Of a stretch of 64,000 nt of DNA, positions 42,062 through 49,238 are shown one piece after another; positions within the stretch are counted from its first letter, which is position 1; every line of letters begins with the position of its first letter. A program made the translations under genes and the position numbers. A model generated the notes under the pieces. The model saw nothing but the letters and a program-made list of their open reading frames with translations, did no database searches and was not told the DNA's origin. Location: NCBI GenBank assembly GCA_050246475.1, contig JBFWVZ010000003.1:310001-374000 (forward strand). Direction: 5' to 3'. The DNA is from CADEEL01 sp050246475 (lineage in GTDB: Bacteria > Pseudomonadota > Alphaproteobacteria > Caulobacterales > Aquidulcibacteraceae).

Positions 42062-42379
42062 ATGCTCGATATCCTTGTGGCGGCGTTGTTGGCCGTGGCG
42101 GCCGGCGAACCCAAGCCCGCCGCAACGGAACAGCTTCCACCAGCGGAGACGGCCGACCCGGCAGTACGGCGCTCTGACGCGCGCGCCGCCGCCCGCGAGG
42201 TCGCACTCGACGAGGTCACGTGCCGCCAGACGCACCAACTCGGCACGCGCATCCCCCGCCGTCTCTGCATGACGCGCCGCGAGCAAATCGAAATCCGGAC
42301 ACGCCAGCAAGCCGAGATGCGCCGCGGCACCATGCCAGTCGGCAATACCGTCTTCGCCGCGCCGGACGGCGGAAACTGA
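42062..42379 (+). CDS. Small C-x14-C protein, array copy 2
   Basis: A 105-residue paralogue. Leader MLDILVAALLAVAAGEP, acidic/Ala-rich spacer, and core DEVTCRQTHQLGTRIPRR, then LCMTRREQIEIRTRQQAEMRRGT. Cys spacing is 14, as in all copies. It starts 24 nt after the terminator stem of copy 1; the base GGGGCCTCC before the ATG gives a weak ribosome site. Function unknown. Confidence 0.75.
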   Translation: MLDILVAALLAVAAGEPKPAATEQLPPAETADPAVRRSDARAAAREVALDEVTCRQTHQLGTRIPRRLCMTRREQIEIRTRQQAEMRRGTMPVGNTVFAAPDGGN

Positions 42380-42504
42380 GCCTTCGACGCCATATCACGC
42401 ATTTGTGTGGGGCCAATCCGTAACGCACACGTGCGCTCTCCTCATCGCATTCGCTCTCCCCTCGCGCCGCCAGGAGTGCGACGAAAGCGGCGAGAGAGGC
42501 CCGC

Positions 42505-42819
42505 ATGCTTGAACTCGCGCTGATTGTGTTCTTCCAGGCCGCCGCAGGTGAACCGAACGCGGCTGCGCCGGCGCGGGAGGCCCCGTCCGCCGAAGCGGAC
42601 GCCGCCGCCCGCGAAGAGCGGGACGGTGAACTCGACCAGGTGATCTGCCGCCAAGCCACCCGCACGGGCACACGCCTCGGCACGCGCCTATGCATGACCC
42701 GTCGCGATCAAATTCAGATCCGCCGCCGGCAACAAGAAGAGCTGCGGCGCGGCACACTCTCCGTCGGCCAGCCGGACATCACAAATCCGGCCGCGACACG
42801 AAACAATCGGGGCCGATGA
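42505..42819 (+). CDS. Small C-x14-C protein, array copy 3
   Basis: A 104-residue paralogue with leader MLELALIVFFQAAAGEP and core DQVICRQATRTGTRLGTR, then LCMTRRDQIQIRRRQQEELRRGT. A GAGAGAGG site precedes the ATG. Its stop TGA overlaps the ATG of copy 4 (ATGA at 42816-42819), so the degenerate fourth copy could be translated by coupling. Confidence 0.75.
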   Translation: MLELALIVFFQAAAGEPNAAAPAREAPSAEADAAAREERDGELDQVICRQATRTGTRLGTRLCMTRRDQIQIRRRQQEELRRGTLSVGQPDITNPAATRNNRGR

Positions 42820-42980
42820 CCAACGCGCTTCCGCCAGATCGCATCGTGTGCGAACGCGCGCCGGTGGCGGGAACGCGCGTTCACCGCGAAGTATGCATGA
42901 GCGAGTGCGACCGGCGCCAGATACGTGAGCGCCAACGGCAGGCGCTGCGCGAGGATACGCGCCGGGCCGGCCAGCGCGGC
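42816..42980 (+). pseudogene. Degenerate array copy 4, lacking leader and normal stop
   Basis: Starting at the ATG that overlaps copy 3's stop, the frame reads MTNALPPDRIVCERAPVAG, TRVHREVCMSECDRRQ, RERQRQALREDTRRAG: the full family core with C-x14-C. It has no leader. After the core, no family-like stop occurs and the frame stays open across the antisense SRPBCC gene to 43652. The end coordinate marks where family similarity stops and is approximate. It looks like a copy truncated at both ends. Confidence 0.6.
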
Positions 42981-43450
42981 TATATTCGCGCACTAAGCGA
43001 GCGCAGCAGCGTGCGCCACCACTCGCCGTGGCGCTCGAGAAAAACCTCATTCGGAAAGCCGTGCTTGGCCGCATGCGCACGCGGGATCGCATCCCACCCG
43101 CGATGCTCGACCGTGACGCGCGTGTCTTCTCCCACCGCGTCAAAGCGCACCTCCACGTACGTCGTCTGCTCCGGCGCGAAGCTCGCTTGGCGCCAAGTGA
43201 ACGCAAGCCGCGACGGCGGCGCCCATGCCGTGATCCGTCCGATTTCGAACACCACGCCATTGTCCAGCGTCTCTGTCAGCCGGCCGCCCTCGCCTGGTTC
43301 GAAGGCGAGGACGCCCGGCGCGCGGGGCGTGAACTTGAAGAGCTCGTTTGGCTTCCACCACGCCGCGATCTCGCGTGTGAACGCCTCGAACACGCGCGCC
43401 GGCGCGGCCTTGATGCGCAATGCAACGAGTACGGACGATTGCCCGCTCAT
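42980..43450 (-). CDS. SRPBCC family protein (AHSA1-type domain)
   Basis: A 156-residue START-like protein: IKAAPARVFEAFTREIAAWW, FTPRAPGVLAFEPGEGGRLTE, ITAWAPPSRLAFTWR, VEVRFDAVGEDTRVTVEHRGWD, and HGEWWRTLLRSLSARI form the typical AHSA1/activator domain with a large hydrophobic pocket. The ligand is unknown. The start at 43450 is preceded by GAGAG. It sits on the opposite strand inside the small-protein array and splits copies 1-4 from 5-6, so it or the array moved. Confidence 0.88.
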   Translation of the reverse strand: MSGQSSVLVALRIKAAPARVFEAFTREIAAWWKPNELFKFTPRAPGVLAFEPGEGGRLTETLDNGVVFEIGRITAWAPPSRLAFTWRQASFAPEQTTYVEVRFDAVGEDTRVTVEHRGWDAIPRAHAAKHGFPNEVFLERHGEWWRTLLRSLSARI

Positions 43451-43530
43451 GCTCTCACGCATTCGTGCTGCGTCGGCGCGCGCAAAACACGATAACTTTC
43501 ATCGAAGCGTCTCAGCCACGGAGGGCGTAC

Positions 43531-43821
43531 GTGCTCGAAGCCTTGATCGTACTCATCTTGCAAGCCGTCGCCGGAGAGCCGAGTGCGCCGCCGCCGCAAC
43601 AGCATCCGCAACAACAGAGTGCCGAGAGCGCAGAACGCCAGCAATCGGTTGAGAATGGAGAAAACGACGACGTAGTCGTCTGTCGGGACTACCCGCGCAT
43701 CGGCAGCCGCATCCCGCGCCGACTCTGCATGACCGAACGCGAGCGCCGCGAAGTGCGCGAACGTCAGCAGGAAGCGTTGCGCCAATTCACCCGCCCCGGC
43801 GACATTTGCTATCATTGTTGA
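43531..43821 (+). CDS. Small C-x14-C protein, array copy 5
   Basis: A 96-residue paralogue starting at GTG 43531 with a good GGAGGG site. Leader (M)LEALIVLILQAVAGEP, a Gln-rich spacer (PPPQQHPQQQ), core DDVVVCRDYPRIGSRIPRR, then LCMTERERREVRERQQEALR. It ends DICYHC with an extra Cys pair at the very C-terminus, shared only in part with copy 6. Function unknown. Confidence 0.75.
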   Translation: MLEALIVLILQAVAGEPSAPPPQQHPQQQSAESAERQQSVENGENDDVVVCRDYPRIGSRIPRRLCMTERERREVRERQQEALRQFTRPGDICYHC

Positions 43822-43907
43822 CCGCGCCACACCGGCCTCACGCTTTTGTGTCGTCCGCTTCCGCGCAACTGAGTTAGCCTGCGCGCAAAGTGAGCGTGGA
43901 GGCTGCG

Positions 43908-44180
43908 ATGTTCGAGTTTTTGGCGATCCTCGTGTTTCAAGCAGCCGCCGGCCAGCCAAGCATGCAGCCCTCCCAACAGGCGCCCGCGGCGCAGCAGGAG
44001 CAAAGCGCCCAGGCGCCGGAAGATCGCTTGATCTGCGAAATGGCGCCGCGCGTGGGCAGCCGCATTCCCCAACGCATCTGCCTCTCCGAGCGGGATCGCC
44101 GCTGGCTGCGGGAGCGCCAGCAGCAGGCGCTGCGCGAGGGAACCCGCCCAATACAAGCCTGCCCCGCAGGCAATTGCTGA
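43908..44180 (+). CDS. Small C-x14-C protein, array copy 6
   Basis: A 90-residue paralogue. The ATG at 43908 has TGGAGG upstream; an earlier GTG at 43890 is possible. Leader MFEFLAILVFQAAAGQP, Gln-rich spacer, core DRLICEMAPRVGSRIPQR, ICLSERDRRWLRERQQQALREGTRP. It ends ACPAGNC with two extra Cys, like copy 5. It converges with the YjbR gene 8 nt downstream. Confidence 0.75.
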   Translation: MFEFLAILVFQAAAGQPSMQPSQQAPAAQQEQSAQAPEDRLICEMAPRVGSRIPQRICLSERDRRWLRERQQQALREGTRPIQACPAGNC

Positions 44181-44188
44181 GGCGCGTC

Positions 44189-44596
44189 TCACGCTTGCTC
44201 AGCTCTAAAAGCCGCTGCCAGCTTCTTCGGCGCGACGAGCCCCCAGGCTGAAACGACGAGATCGTTGAGCAGCGCGCGCGGGATCGCGTGGACGCGCACG
44301 TGCGTCCAGCCGCTGCGGCCCCAGGCGCCTGAGGCGGGACGGAATGCATCCGGATGCGCCTGCATCATCGCCTGCTGAATCTCAGGCGCGAGTTTCAGGA
44401 CGCCCTCTTGTGGCGAACGCCCCTCGCCCGCCGTCGCGAAAATCTTGCCTCGCACACGGAAAGACGTCGCTTCGAAGTGCGGCGCCTCCGCCGTTTCCGG
44501 CAGCGTGAGCGCAAGCTGGCGCAAAAGCGGCGCGGCGCTCTTTGGCGCTGATTTCTTCGCCGCTGTCTTGGCTGGTTTCTTCGCCGCGCGCGCCAT
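44189..44596 (-). CDS. MmcQ/YjbR family DNA-binding-like protein
   Basis: A 135-residue protein. A Lys/Ala-rich N-terminal tail (AAKKPAKTAAKKSAPKS) precedes the YjbR fold: LRQLALTLPETAEAPHFEATSFRVRGKIFATAGE, then VLKLAPEIQQAMMQAHPDAFRPA and GWTHVRVHAIPRALLNDLV. The family has a CyaY-like/DNA-binding fold with no settled function. It is the last gene of a VOC-ArsR-YjbR unit; its start overlaps the ArsR gene stop by 1 nt. Confidence 0.88.
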   Translation of the reverse strand: MARAAKKPAKTAAKKSAPKSAAPLLRQLALTLPETAEAPHFEATSFRVRGKIFATAGEGRSPQEGVLKLAPEIQQAMMQAHPDAFRPASGAWGRSGWTHVRVHAIPRALLNDLVVSAWGLVAPKKLAAAFRAEQA

Positions 44597-44928
44597 CAGT
44601 TCTTCTCGATAAACCGCTTCAAACTGGAAAGCTGCGTCGTCCAGAGTTCTTCGGTCTCCTCAAGCCAGCCGCGCAAGGCCGCGATCGGCTTTGCATTGAG
44701 CGCATAGATGCGCACGCGCGCATCGAACTCGGGATGCGATTCCTCGATGATGCCCGCGCTCTTGAGCGTGCGCAGATGCCGGCTCATCGCGGGCGGCGTG
44801 AGCCCTGCCTTCTCGGCGATGTCGCCGGCTTTCATCGGCCCCCTGCGCAACAGCTCCACGACGCGGCGGCGATTGGGATCGGCGAGCGCTGCCAGCGTGC
44901 GATCGATCTGCGCGCGTTTGGCGCTCAT
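44596..44928 (-). CDS. ArsR-type winged-helix transcriptional regulator
   Basis: A 110-residue regulator: TLAALADPNRRRVVELLRRGPMKAGDIAEKAGLTPPAMSRHLRTLKSAGII is the standard ArsR helix-turn-helix, with wing SHPEFDARVRIYALN. No metal-binding ELCVC motif is present. The type is the one commonly found next to AHSA1/SRPBCC or glyoxalase genes. The start overlaps the VOC gene stop by 4 nt, so it is co-translated with it. Confidence 0.92.
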   Translation of the reverse strand: MSAKRAQIDRTLAALADPNRRRVVELLRRGPMKAGDIAEKAGLTPPAMSRHLRTLKSAGIIEESHPEFDARVRIYALNAKPIAALRGWLEETEELWTTQLSSLKRFIEKN

Positions 44929-45401
44929 TTCTCGATCCGGTTGACGGTCTTCAAGCCAGGCGCATTCGCGTCCCACTCGGCGGGCGTCATATGCTGAACA
45001 GTCTGAGAGAACGTCCAGATGTGCCCTTCCGGATCGCGCGCGCGATAGGTGCGATCTCCGTAAAATTGCGTCGACGGCTCCTGCATGATCTCCGCGCCGG
45101 CTTTGCGGGCACGCTCGCAATGCGCGTCGATGTCTTCCTTGAGTTGGAGATGGACGGTCTGCGTGTTCTTGCCGCCGAGCGAGGCGGGGCTCGCGTGGTT
45201 CTCGCTCCACTCGCTCCCGACCATGACGAGGCCGTCCCCGAACATGAGCTGCGAATGGGCGACGTTGCCCTCCGCATCGAGGATAACCATCGATTGCTCG
45301 AACCCAAACGCGTCCTCCAGCCAAGTGAGCATTGGGCGCGGGTTTTTGTAGCAAAGCGCGGAAGAGACGGAGGGGTGCTTGGTGTGATCGTAGTCGGCCA
45401 T
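44925..45401 (-). CDS. VOC (glyoxalase/bleomycin-resistance) family protein
   Basis: A 158-residue protein with the paired beta-alpha-beta-beta-beta VOC fold: SSALCYKNPRPMLTWLEDAFGFEQSMVILDAEGNVAHSQLMFGDGLVMVG and the second half with YRARDPEGHIWTFSQ. Possible metal-ligand His and Glu lie in VAHSQ and EGHIW. It heads an operon with an ArsR-type regulator and YjbR. A sigma70-like promoter is visible upstream. Confidence 0.9.
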   Translation of the reverse strand: MADYDHTKHPSVSSALCYKNPRPMLTWLEDAFGFEQSMVILDAEGNVAHSQLMFGDGLVMVGSEWSENHASPASLGGKNTQTVHLQLKEDIDAHCERARKAGAEIMQEPSTQFYGDRTYRARDPEGHIWTFSQTVQHMTPAEWDANAPGLKTVNRIEK

Positions 45402-45424
45402 GACTTGGCTCCTGTCTGGAGCAA

Positions 45425-45453
45425 TATTTAACCAAAGGAAGAACTATCTGCAA
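45425..45453 (-). promoter_or_regulatory. Sigma70-type promoter of the VOC-ArsR-YjbR operon
   Basis: Minus strand: -35 TTGCAG (45453-45448), 17-nt spacer, -10 TAAATA (45430-45425), ending 24 nt before the VOC start codon. Confidence 0.65.
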
Positions 45454-45477
45454 GAGACGCCGCGTTACGATGCCGCA

Positions 45478-45507
45478 AAGAAAAACGCCGGCGGTTTCCC
45501 GCCGGCG
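45478..45507 (-). terminator. Rho-independent terminator of the alpha ribosomal operon
   Basis: Minus strand: stem CGCCGGCGG/CCGCCGGCG (9 bp), short loop, then TTTTTCTTT. It lies 26 nt after the rplQ stop codon. Confidence 0.93.
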
Positions 45508-45532
45508 CTTTGAAATCGGAACTTAAGAAGCC

Positions 45533-45949
45533 TTACGCCTCGACTTCGACGCGCTCTTGCGTAGGGCCGCTGTCCTGGCCCTTGGCGTCCTCGTCGCGGT
45601 CCACGAACTCGATGACGGCGAGCGGCGCGTTGTCCCCATAGCGGAAGCCCGCCTTGAGAACGCGGGTGTAGCCGCCGTGGCGGGCCTTGTAGCGGGGGCC
45701 GAGCGTGTCGAAGAGTTTCTGCGTCATCGCTTCGTCCCGAAGGCGCGAAGCGGCCAGCCGGCGCGCCGAGAGATCGCCGCGCTTGGAGAGCGTGACGAGC
45801 TTTTCGACGACCGGACGCAGCGCCTTCGCCTTCGGCAGCGTCGTCACGATCTGCTCATGCTTGATGAGCGCCGCGGCCATGTTCGCGAACATCGCGGTGC
45901 GATGGCTGGCCGTGCGGTTGAGCTTCTTTTGGGCGACGCCGTGGCGCAT
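45533..45949 (-). CDS. rplQ: 50S ribosomal protein L17
   Basis: A 138-residue L17: MRHGVAQKKLNRTASHRTAMFANM is the family N-terminus, and ALRPVVEKLVTLSKRGDLSARRLAASRL follows; the C-terminus has a short acidic extension. It is the last gene of the rpsM-rpsK-rpoA-rplQ operon, 12 nt after rpoA, followed by a strong terminator. Confidence 0.98.
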   Translation of the reverse strand: MRHGVAQKKLNRTASHRTAMFANMAAALIKHEQIVTTLPKAKALRPVVEKLVTLSKRGDLSARRLAASRLRDEAMTQKLFDTLGPRYKARHGGYTRVLKAGFRYGDNAPLAVIEFVDRDEDAKGQDSGPTQERVEVEA

Positions 45950-45961
45950 GACACGTCTCTC

Positions 45962-46981
45962 TTAGATTTGTTCTTCGTACTTTTTCGCGAGGTCTTCGAT
46001 GTTCTCGGGCGGCCAGTTTTCCACCGCCATGCCGAGATGAAGGCCCATCGCGGCGAGCACTTCCTTGATCTCGTTCAAGCTCTTGCGCCCGAAGTTCGGG
46101 GTGCGGAGCATCTCGCCTTCGGACTTCTGAATGAGATCGCCGATGTAGACGATGTTGTCGTTCTTCAAGCAATTCGCCGAACGCACCGAAAGCTCGAGTT
46201 CATCGACCTTCTTGAGGAGCGCGGGATTGAACGGCAGATCGGGCTTATCGCCCAATTCCTTCTTCGCCTTCGGCTCTTCGAACGTGATGAAGACTTGGAG
46301 CTGATCCTGCAGGATGCGCGCGGCGTACGCGATAGCATCTTCGGGGCGCAGCGCGCCGTTCGTTTCAACGTCGATGATGAGCTTGTCGTAGTCGAGCACC
46401 TGGCCTTCGCGCGTGTTGTCCACGCGGTAGGCGACGCGGCGAACCGGCGAGTAGATCGAGTCGATCGCGATCAAACCGATCGGCGCATCGTCCGGGCGGT
46501 TGCGCTCGGCCGGGACGTAGCCCTTGCCGGCGTTGACCGTCAGCTCCATCCGCAGCGACGAGGAATCGTCGAGCGTGCAGATGACGTGATCCGGGTTGAG
46601 GATTTCCATGTCGGAGACGACCTGGATGTCCTTGGCCTTCACTTCGCCGGGGCCCTGGGCCTTGAGCATCACCTTCTTGGGTCCTTCTCCGCGCATGCGG
46701 ATCGCGACCTGCTTCAAGTTCAAGATGATGTCCGTCACGTCCTCGCGGACGCCCGGAATAGAGGAGAATTCGTGCACCACGCCGTCGATCTGGACGGCCG
46801 TGATCGCCGCGCCTTGGAGCGACGAAAGCAGCACGCGCCGCAGCGCGTTGCCGAGCGTCATACCGAAGCCGCGCTCGAGCGGTTCGGCAATCAGCGTCGC
46901 CCGCTTCGCCGGGTCGTAGGAGTGCTCCACGACCGGCTTTTTCGGACGGATAAGTTCAAGCCAGTTCTTTTCGATCGTCAT
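45962..46981 (-). CDS. rpoA: DNA-directed RNA polymerase subunit alpha
   Basis: A 339-residue alpha subunit of normal length. The N-terminal assembly domain has EPLERGFGMTLGNALRRVLLSSLQGAAIT, and the C-terminal domain has LELSVRSANCLKNDNIVYIGDLIQKSEGEMLRTPNFGRKSLNEIKEVL, the promoter UP-element and activator contact region. It lies between rpsK and rplQ as usual. Confidence 0.98.
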   Translation of the reverse strand: MTIEKNWLELIRPKKPVVEHSYDPAKRATLIAEPLERGFGMTLGNALRRVLLSSLQGAAITAVQIDGVVHEFSSIPGVREDVTDIILNLKQVAIRMRGEGPKKVMLKAQGPGEVKAKDIQVVSDMEILNPDHVICTLDDSSSLRMELTVNAGKGYVPAERNRPDDAPIGLIAIDSIYSPVRRVAYRVDNTREGQVLDYDKLIIDVETNGALRPEDAIAYAARILQDQLQVFITFEEPKAKKELGDKPDLPFNPALLKKVDELELSVRSANCLKNDNIVYIGDLIQKSEGEMLRTPNFGRKSLNEIKEVLAAMGLHLGMAVENWPPENIEDLAKKYEEQI

Positions 46982-47047
46982 TCGGATCGCCTTCGGCAGG
47001 TTGGATTTTGGGAAGCCCCCCTAGATAGGCGCTCCCTCCCCAAATTT

Positions 47048-47437
47048 TTAGACGCGCCGCCGCTTCGGCGGGCGGCAGCCATTGTGCGGGATCGGCGTCA
47101 CGTCCTTGATGGCGGTCACGGTGAAGCCGACCGCTTGGAGGGCGCGCAGCGCGCTTTCGCGGCCCGAGCCGGGGCCCGAGACCTCGACTTCGAGCGTGCG
47201 CATCCCGTGCTCCATCGCCTTGCGGCCCGCCTCTTCGGCGGCAACCTGCGCGGCGTAGGGCGTGGACTTGCGCGAGCCCTTGAAGCCCATCGACCCCGAC
47301 GAGCACCAGGCGATCGTGTTGCCCTGCGCATCGGCGATCGTGATCATCGTATTGTTGAACGAGGCCGCGACATGCGCGACGCCCGAAGCGATGTTCTTAC
47401 GTTCGCGCTTCTTCACGCGGGCGGCTTCTTTAGCCAT
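47048..47437 (-). CDS. rpsK: 30S ribosomal protein S11
   Basis: A 129-residue S11: NIASGVAHVAASFNNTMITIADAQGNTIAWCSSG, GFKGSRKSTPYAAQ, VSGPGSGRESALRALQAVGF and the C-terminal DVTPIPHNGCRPPKRRRV are diagnostic. It lies 26 nt after rpsM and 66 nt before rpoA. Confidence 0.98.
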   Translation of the reverse strand: MAKEAARVKKRERKNIASGVAHVAASFNNTMITIADAQGNTIAWCSSGSMGFKGSRKSTPYAAQVAAEEAGRKAMEHGMRTLEVEVSGPGSGRESALRALQAVGFTVTAIKDVTPIPHNGCRPPKRRRV

Positions 47438-47463
47438 TGGAATGCTTCCCTAGAATCTTGAGC

Positions 47464-47844
47464 TTACTTCTTGGTCGCCTGCTTCTTGCCGGCGATGGGC
47501 TTCGCGGGGCCCTTGCGCGTGCGCGCGTTCGTGTGCGTTCGCTGGCCGCGAACCGGCAGGCCGCGGCGATGCCGCAAGCCGCGATAGCAGCCGAGGTCCA
47601 TCAGGCGCTTGATGTTCTGCGCCGTCTCGCGGCGGAGATCGCCTTCCACCGTGTAGTCGCGGTCGATCGTTTCGCGGATCTGCAGCACTTCCGCGTCCGT
47701 CAGTTGGCCGACACGGCGCTCAGCCGAGACTCCGACCTTTTCGCAGATTTCCTTGGCGTGGGCTTTGCCGATGCCGTGGATGTATTGCAGCGCGATCTCG
47801 ACGCGCTTGTTGGTCGGAATGTTGACGCCGGCGATACGCGCCAT
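47464..47844 (-). CDS. rpsM: 30S ribosomal protein S13
   Basis: A 126-residue S13: MARIAGVNIPTNKRVEIALQ at the start, YIHGIGKAHAKEICEKVG, and GLRHRRGLPVRGQRTHTNARTRKG, which contacts 16S rRNA and the A-site finger. It is the first gene of the alpha operon here; secY and adk, often upstream in alphaproteobacteria, are absent. A strong promoter lies upstream. Confidence 0.98.
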   Translation of the reverse strand: MARIAGVNIPTNKRVEIALQYIHGIGKAHAKEICEKVGVSAERRVGQLTDAEVLQIRETIDRDYTVEGDLRRETAQNIKRLMDLGCYRGLRHRRGLPVRGQRTHTNARTRKGPAKPIAGKKQATKK

Positions 47845-47878
47845 TGGGGTGCTCCAAACAGAAAATCCGCACGCCGCC

Positions 47879-47906
47879 GGCCCGATCGGGCCGCGCGGAA
47901 GCGCGG
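47879..47906 (-). promoter_or_regulatory. Structured leader of the alpha operon mRNA
   Basis: Between promoter and rpsM start lie a 14-nt perfect palindrome (47879-47892, GGCCCGATCGGGCC) and an adjacent 6-bp hairpin CCGCGC-GGAA-GCGCGG (47891-47906), overlapping by two bases. Such structures could be a ribosomal-protein autoregulatory leader; that is inference. Confidence 0.45.
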
Positions 47907-47963
47907 TTCAAACCTTCGCGACTTGTCCCGCCGGAAACCGCAGGGCGGCGGCGGAAGGGGGTG

Positions 47964-47991
47964 GTTATAGCGGGGCGAAATGCCGCGTCAA
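47964..47991 (-). promoter_or_regulatory. Sigma70 promoter of the rpsM-rpsK-rpoA-rplQ operon
   Basis: Minus strand: -35 TTGACG (47991-47986), 16-nt spacer, -10 TATAAC (47969-47964), about 120 nt upstream of the rpsM start. Confidence 0.75.
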
Positions 47992-48030
47992 TGGCGCTGG
48001 GCGCGGCGTTTGAGCATGTCTGCCCGCCCC

Positions 48031-48444
48031 TCACCGGCCCCGTTCATCCGCATCGAATTTGGCCCGCGCCGCCTGAATGCAGGGCTGGTGGCGGATCGCC
48101 CAGGCGCCCAGTTCGCCGACGGGGCCGAGCAAGTCGCGCCCGAGATCCGTCAGCGCATAATCGACGCGCGGCGGGATCGACGGCGTGACCGTCCGGGTGA
48201 CGATCCCGTCCCGCTCCAGCCCGCGCAGCGTCAGCGTCAGCATCCGCTGGGAAATGCCCCCGATCCGCCGCTTGATCTCGTTGAACCGCACCGGCCCGTT
48301 GGCCAGCTGCATGACGATCAGCACCGTCCACTTATCACCCACGCGGGAGAGGATTTCGCTGACATGCTTGCAGTTCGCCGATTGGTAGTCGTGCGGGGGC
48401 TCAAGCGGCGCGGCTTGGGGCACAGGCGTGTGACTGGCGGACAA
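48031..48444 (-). CDS. HxlR family transcriptional regulator
   Basis: A 137-residue winged-helix regulator. CKHVSEILSRVGDKWTVLIVMQLANGPVRFNEIKRRIGGISQRMLTLTLRGLERDG is the HxlR core. A single Cys at position 25, just before the first helix, is at the position used for thiol-based redox sensing in HypR/YodB-type members. It is divergent from an FMN-dependent NADPH reductase gene, a pairing typical of HxlR redox or quinone sensors. Confidence 0.93.
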   Translation of the reverse strand: MSASHTPVPQAAPLEPPHDYQSANCKHVSEILSRVGDKWTVLIVMQLANGPVRFNEIKRRIGGISQRMLTLTLRGLERDGIVTRTVTPSIPPRVDYALTDLGRDLLGPVGELGAWAIRHQPCIQAARAKFDADERGR

Positions 48445-48487
48445 AAAGGTGCCTCCTTGCTGGGGTCTGGCAGGCCCTCATATAGCC

Positions 48488-48508
48488 CTGGTTACTTCTA
48501 AATACCAG
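48488..48508. promoter_or_regulatory. Predicted HxlR operator in the divergent promoter region
   Basis: Inverted repeat CTGGT...ACCAG with inner TTACTT/AAATA symmetry, 21 nt long, 10 nt before the FMN reductase start and 43 nt from the regulator start. HxlR-type operators have related A/T-centred symmetry. Confidence 0.5.
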
Positions 48509-48518
48509 GAGCCAGAAA

Positions 48519-49100
48519 ATGACCACCCCGCCCAAAGTCGCCGTGATCGTCGGCAGCCTCTCCAAGGGCTCGATCAACCGCAAATTCGCCGAGGCGCTGG
48601 GGCGCTTGGCGCGCGGGCGCCTCGATCTCCGCTTCGTCGAAACGGCCGATCTGCCGCTCTACGATTACGAACTCGAAGCCGCCCTCCCCGAGAGCGTGAA
48701 GCGCTTCAAGGCCGAGGTCGAAGCCGCCGACGCCGTGCTCTTCGTGACGCCGGAATATCTCCGCTCCATCCCCGCGGCGCTGAAGAACGCACTCGAATGG
48801 GGCGCGCGGCCCTGGGGCCAAGTCTCCTTCGCCGGCAAGCCCGGCGCGATCGTCGGCGTGACGCCCGGCGCCATCGGCACCGCCGTCGCGCAATCGCAGC
48901 TGCGATCGGTCGCGACAGTGTTGGACATCGCCCTCCTCGTGCAGCCGGAAATCTACTTCCAATGGAAGAGCGACACGCTCGATCAAAACGGCGAGTTCAC
49001 CGATGAAACGGCGCGCAAGCTCCTTCACTCCTGGATCGATCGCTTCGCCGACTGGATCCACCGCGTGAGCAAACCGGCGAACCTGGCGCTGGCAAGCTGA
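48519..49100 (+). CDS. NADPH-dependent FMN reductase
   Basis: A 193-residue flavodoxin-like reductase. The FMN phosphate loop is VIVGSLSKGSINRKFAEALG near the N-terminus, and the flavin-ring loop is VTPEYLRSIPAALKNALEWGAR near residue 75-95. Such enzymes reduce quinones, chromate or azo compounds with NADPH. AGGAG precedes the ATG. Divergent transcription from an HxlR regulator suggests induction by quinone or electrophile stress. Confidence 0.93.
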   Translation: MTTPPKVAVIVGSLSKGSINRKFAEALGRLARGRLDLRFVETADLPLYDYELEAALPESVKRFKAEVEAADAVLFVTPEYLRSIPAALKNALEWGARPWGQVSFAGKPGAIVGVTPGAIGTAVAQSQLRSVATVLDIALLVQPEIYFQWKSDTLDQNGEFTDETARKLLHSWIDRFADWIHRVSKPANLALAS

Positions 49101-49238
49101 CGCGGAAGCAGGCGGCGCGCGGAAGCCTCCATCCGCGCGCCGCTTTTTCCTGAACATCGTGTCATGAACGTCTGAAAGCGCCCCGCCGCCCGCCTCATCC
49201 GGTTACGCCGGCGCTGCGGCGTGTCTAGAACCCTCGCC

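Noticed and set aside
45557..47461. A 634-codon open frame on the plus strand
   Set aside because: Antisense to rplQ, rpoA and rpsK, whose identity is certain.
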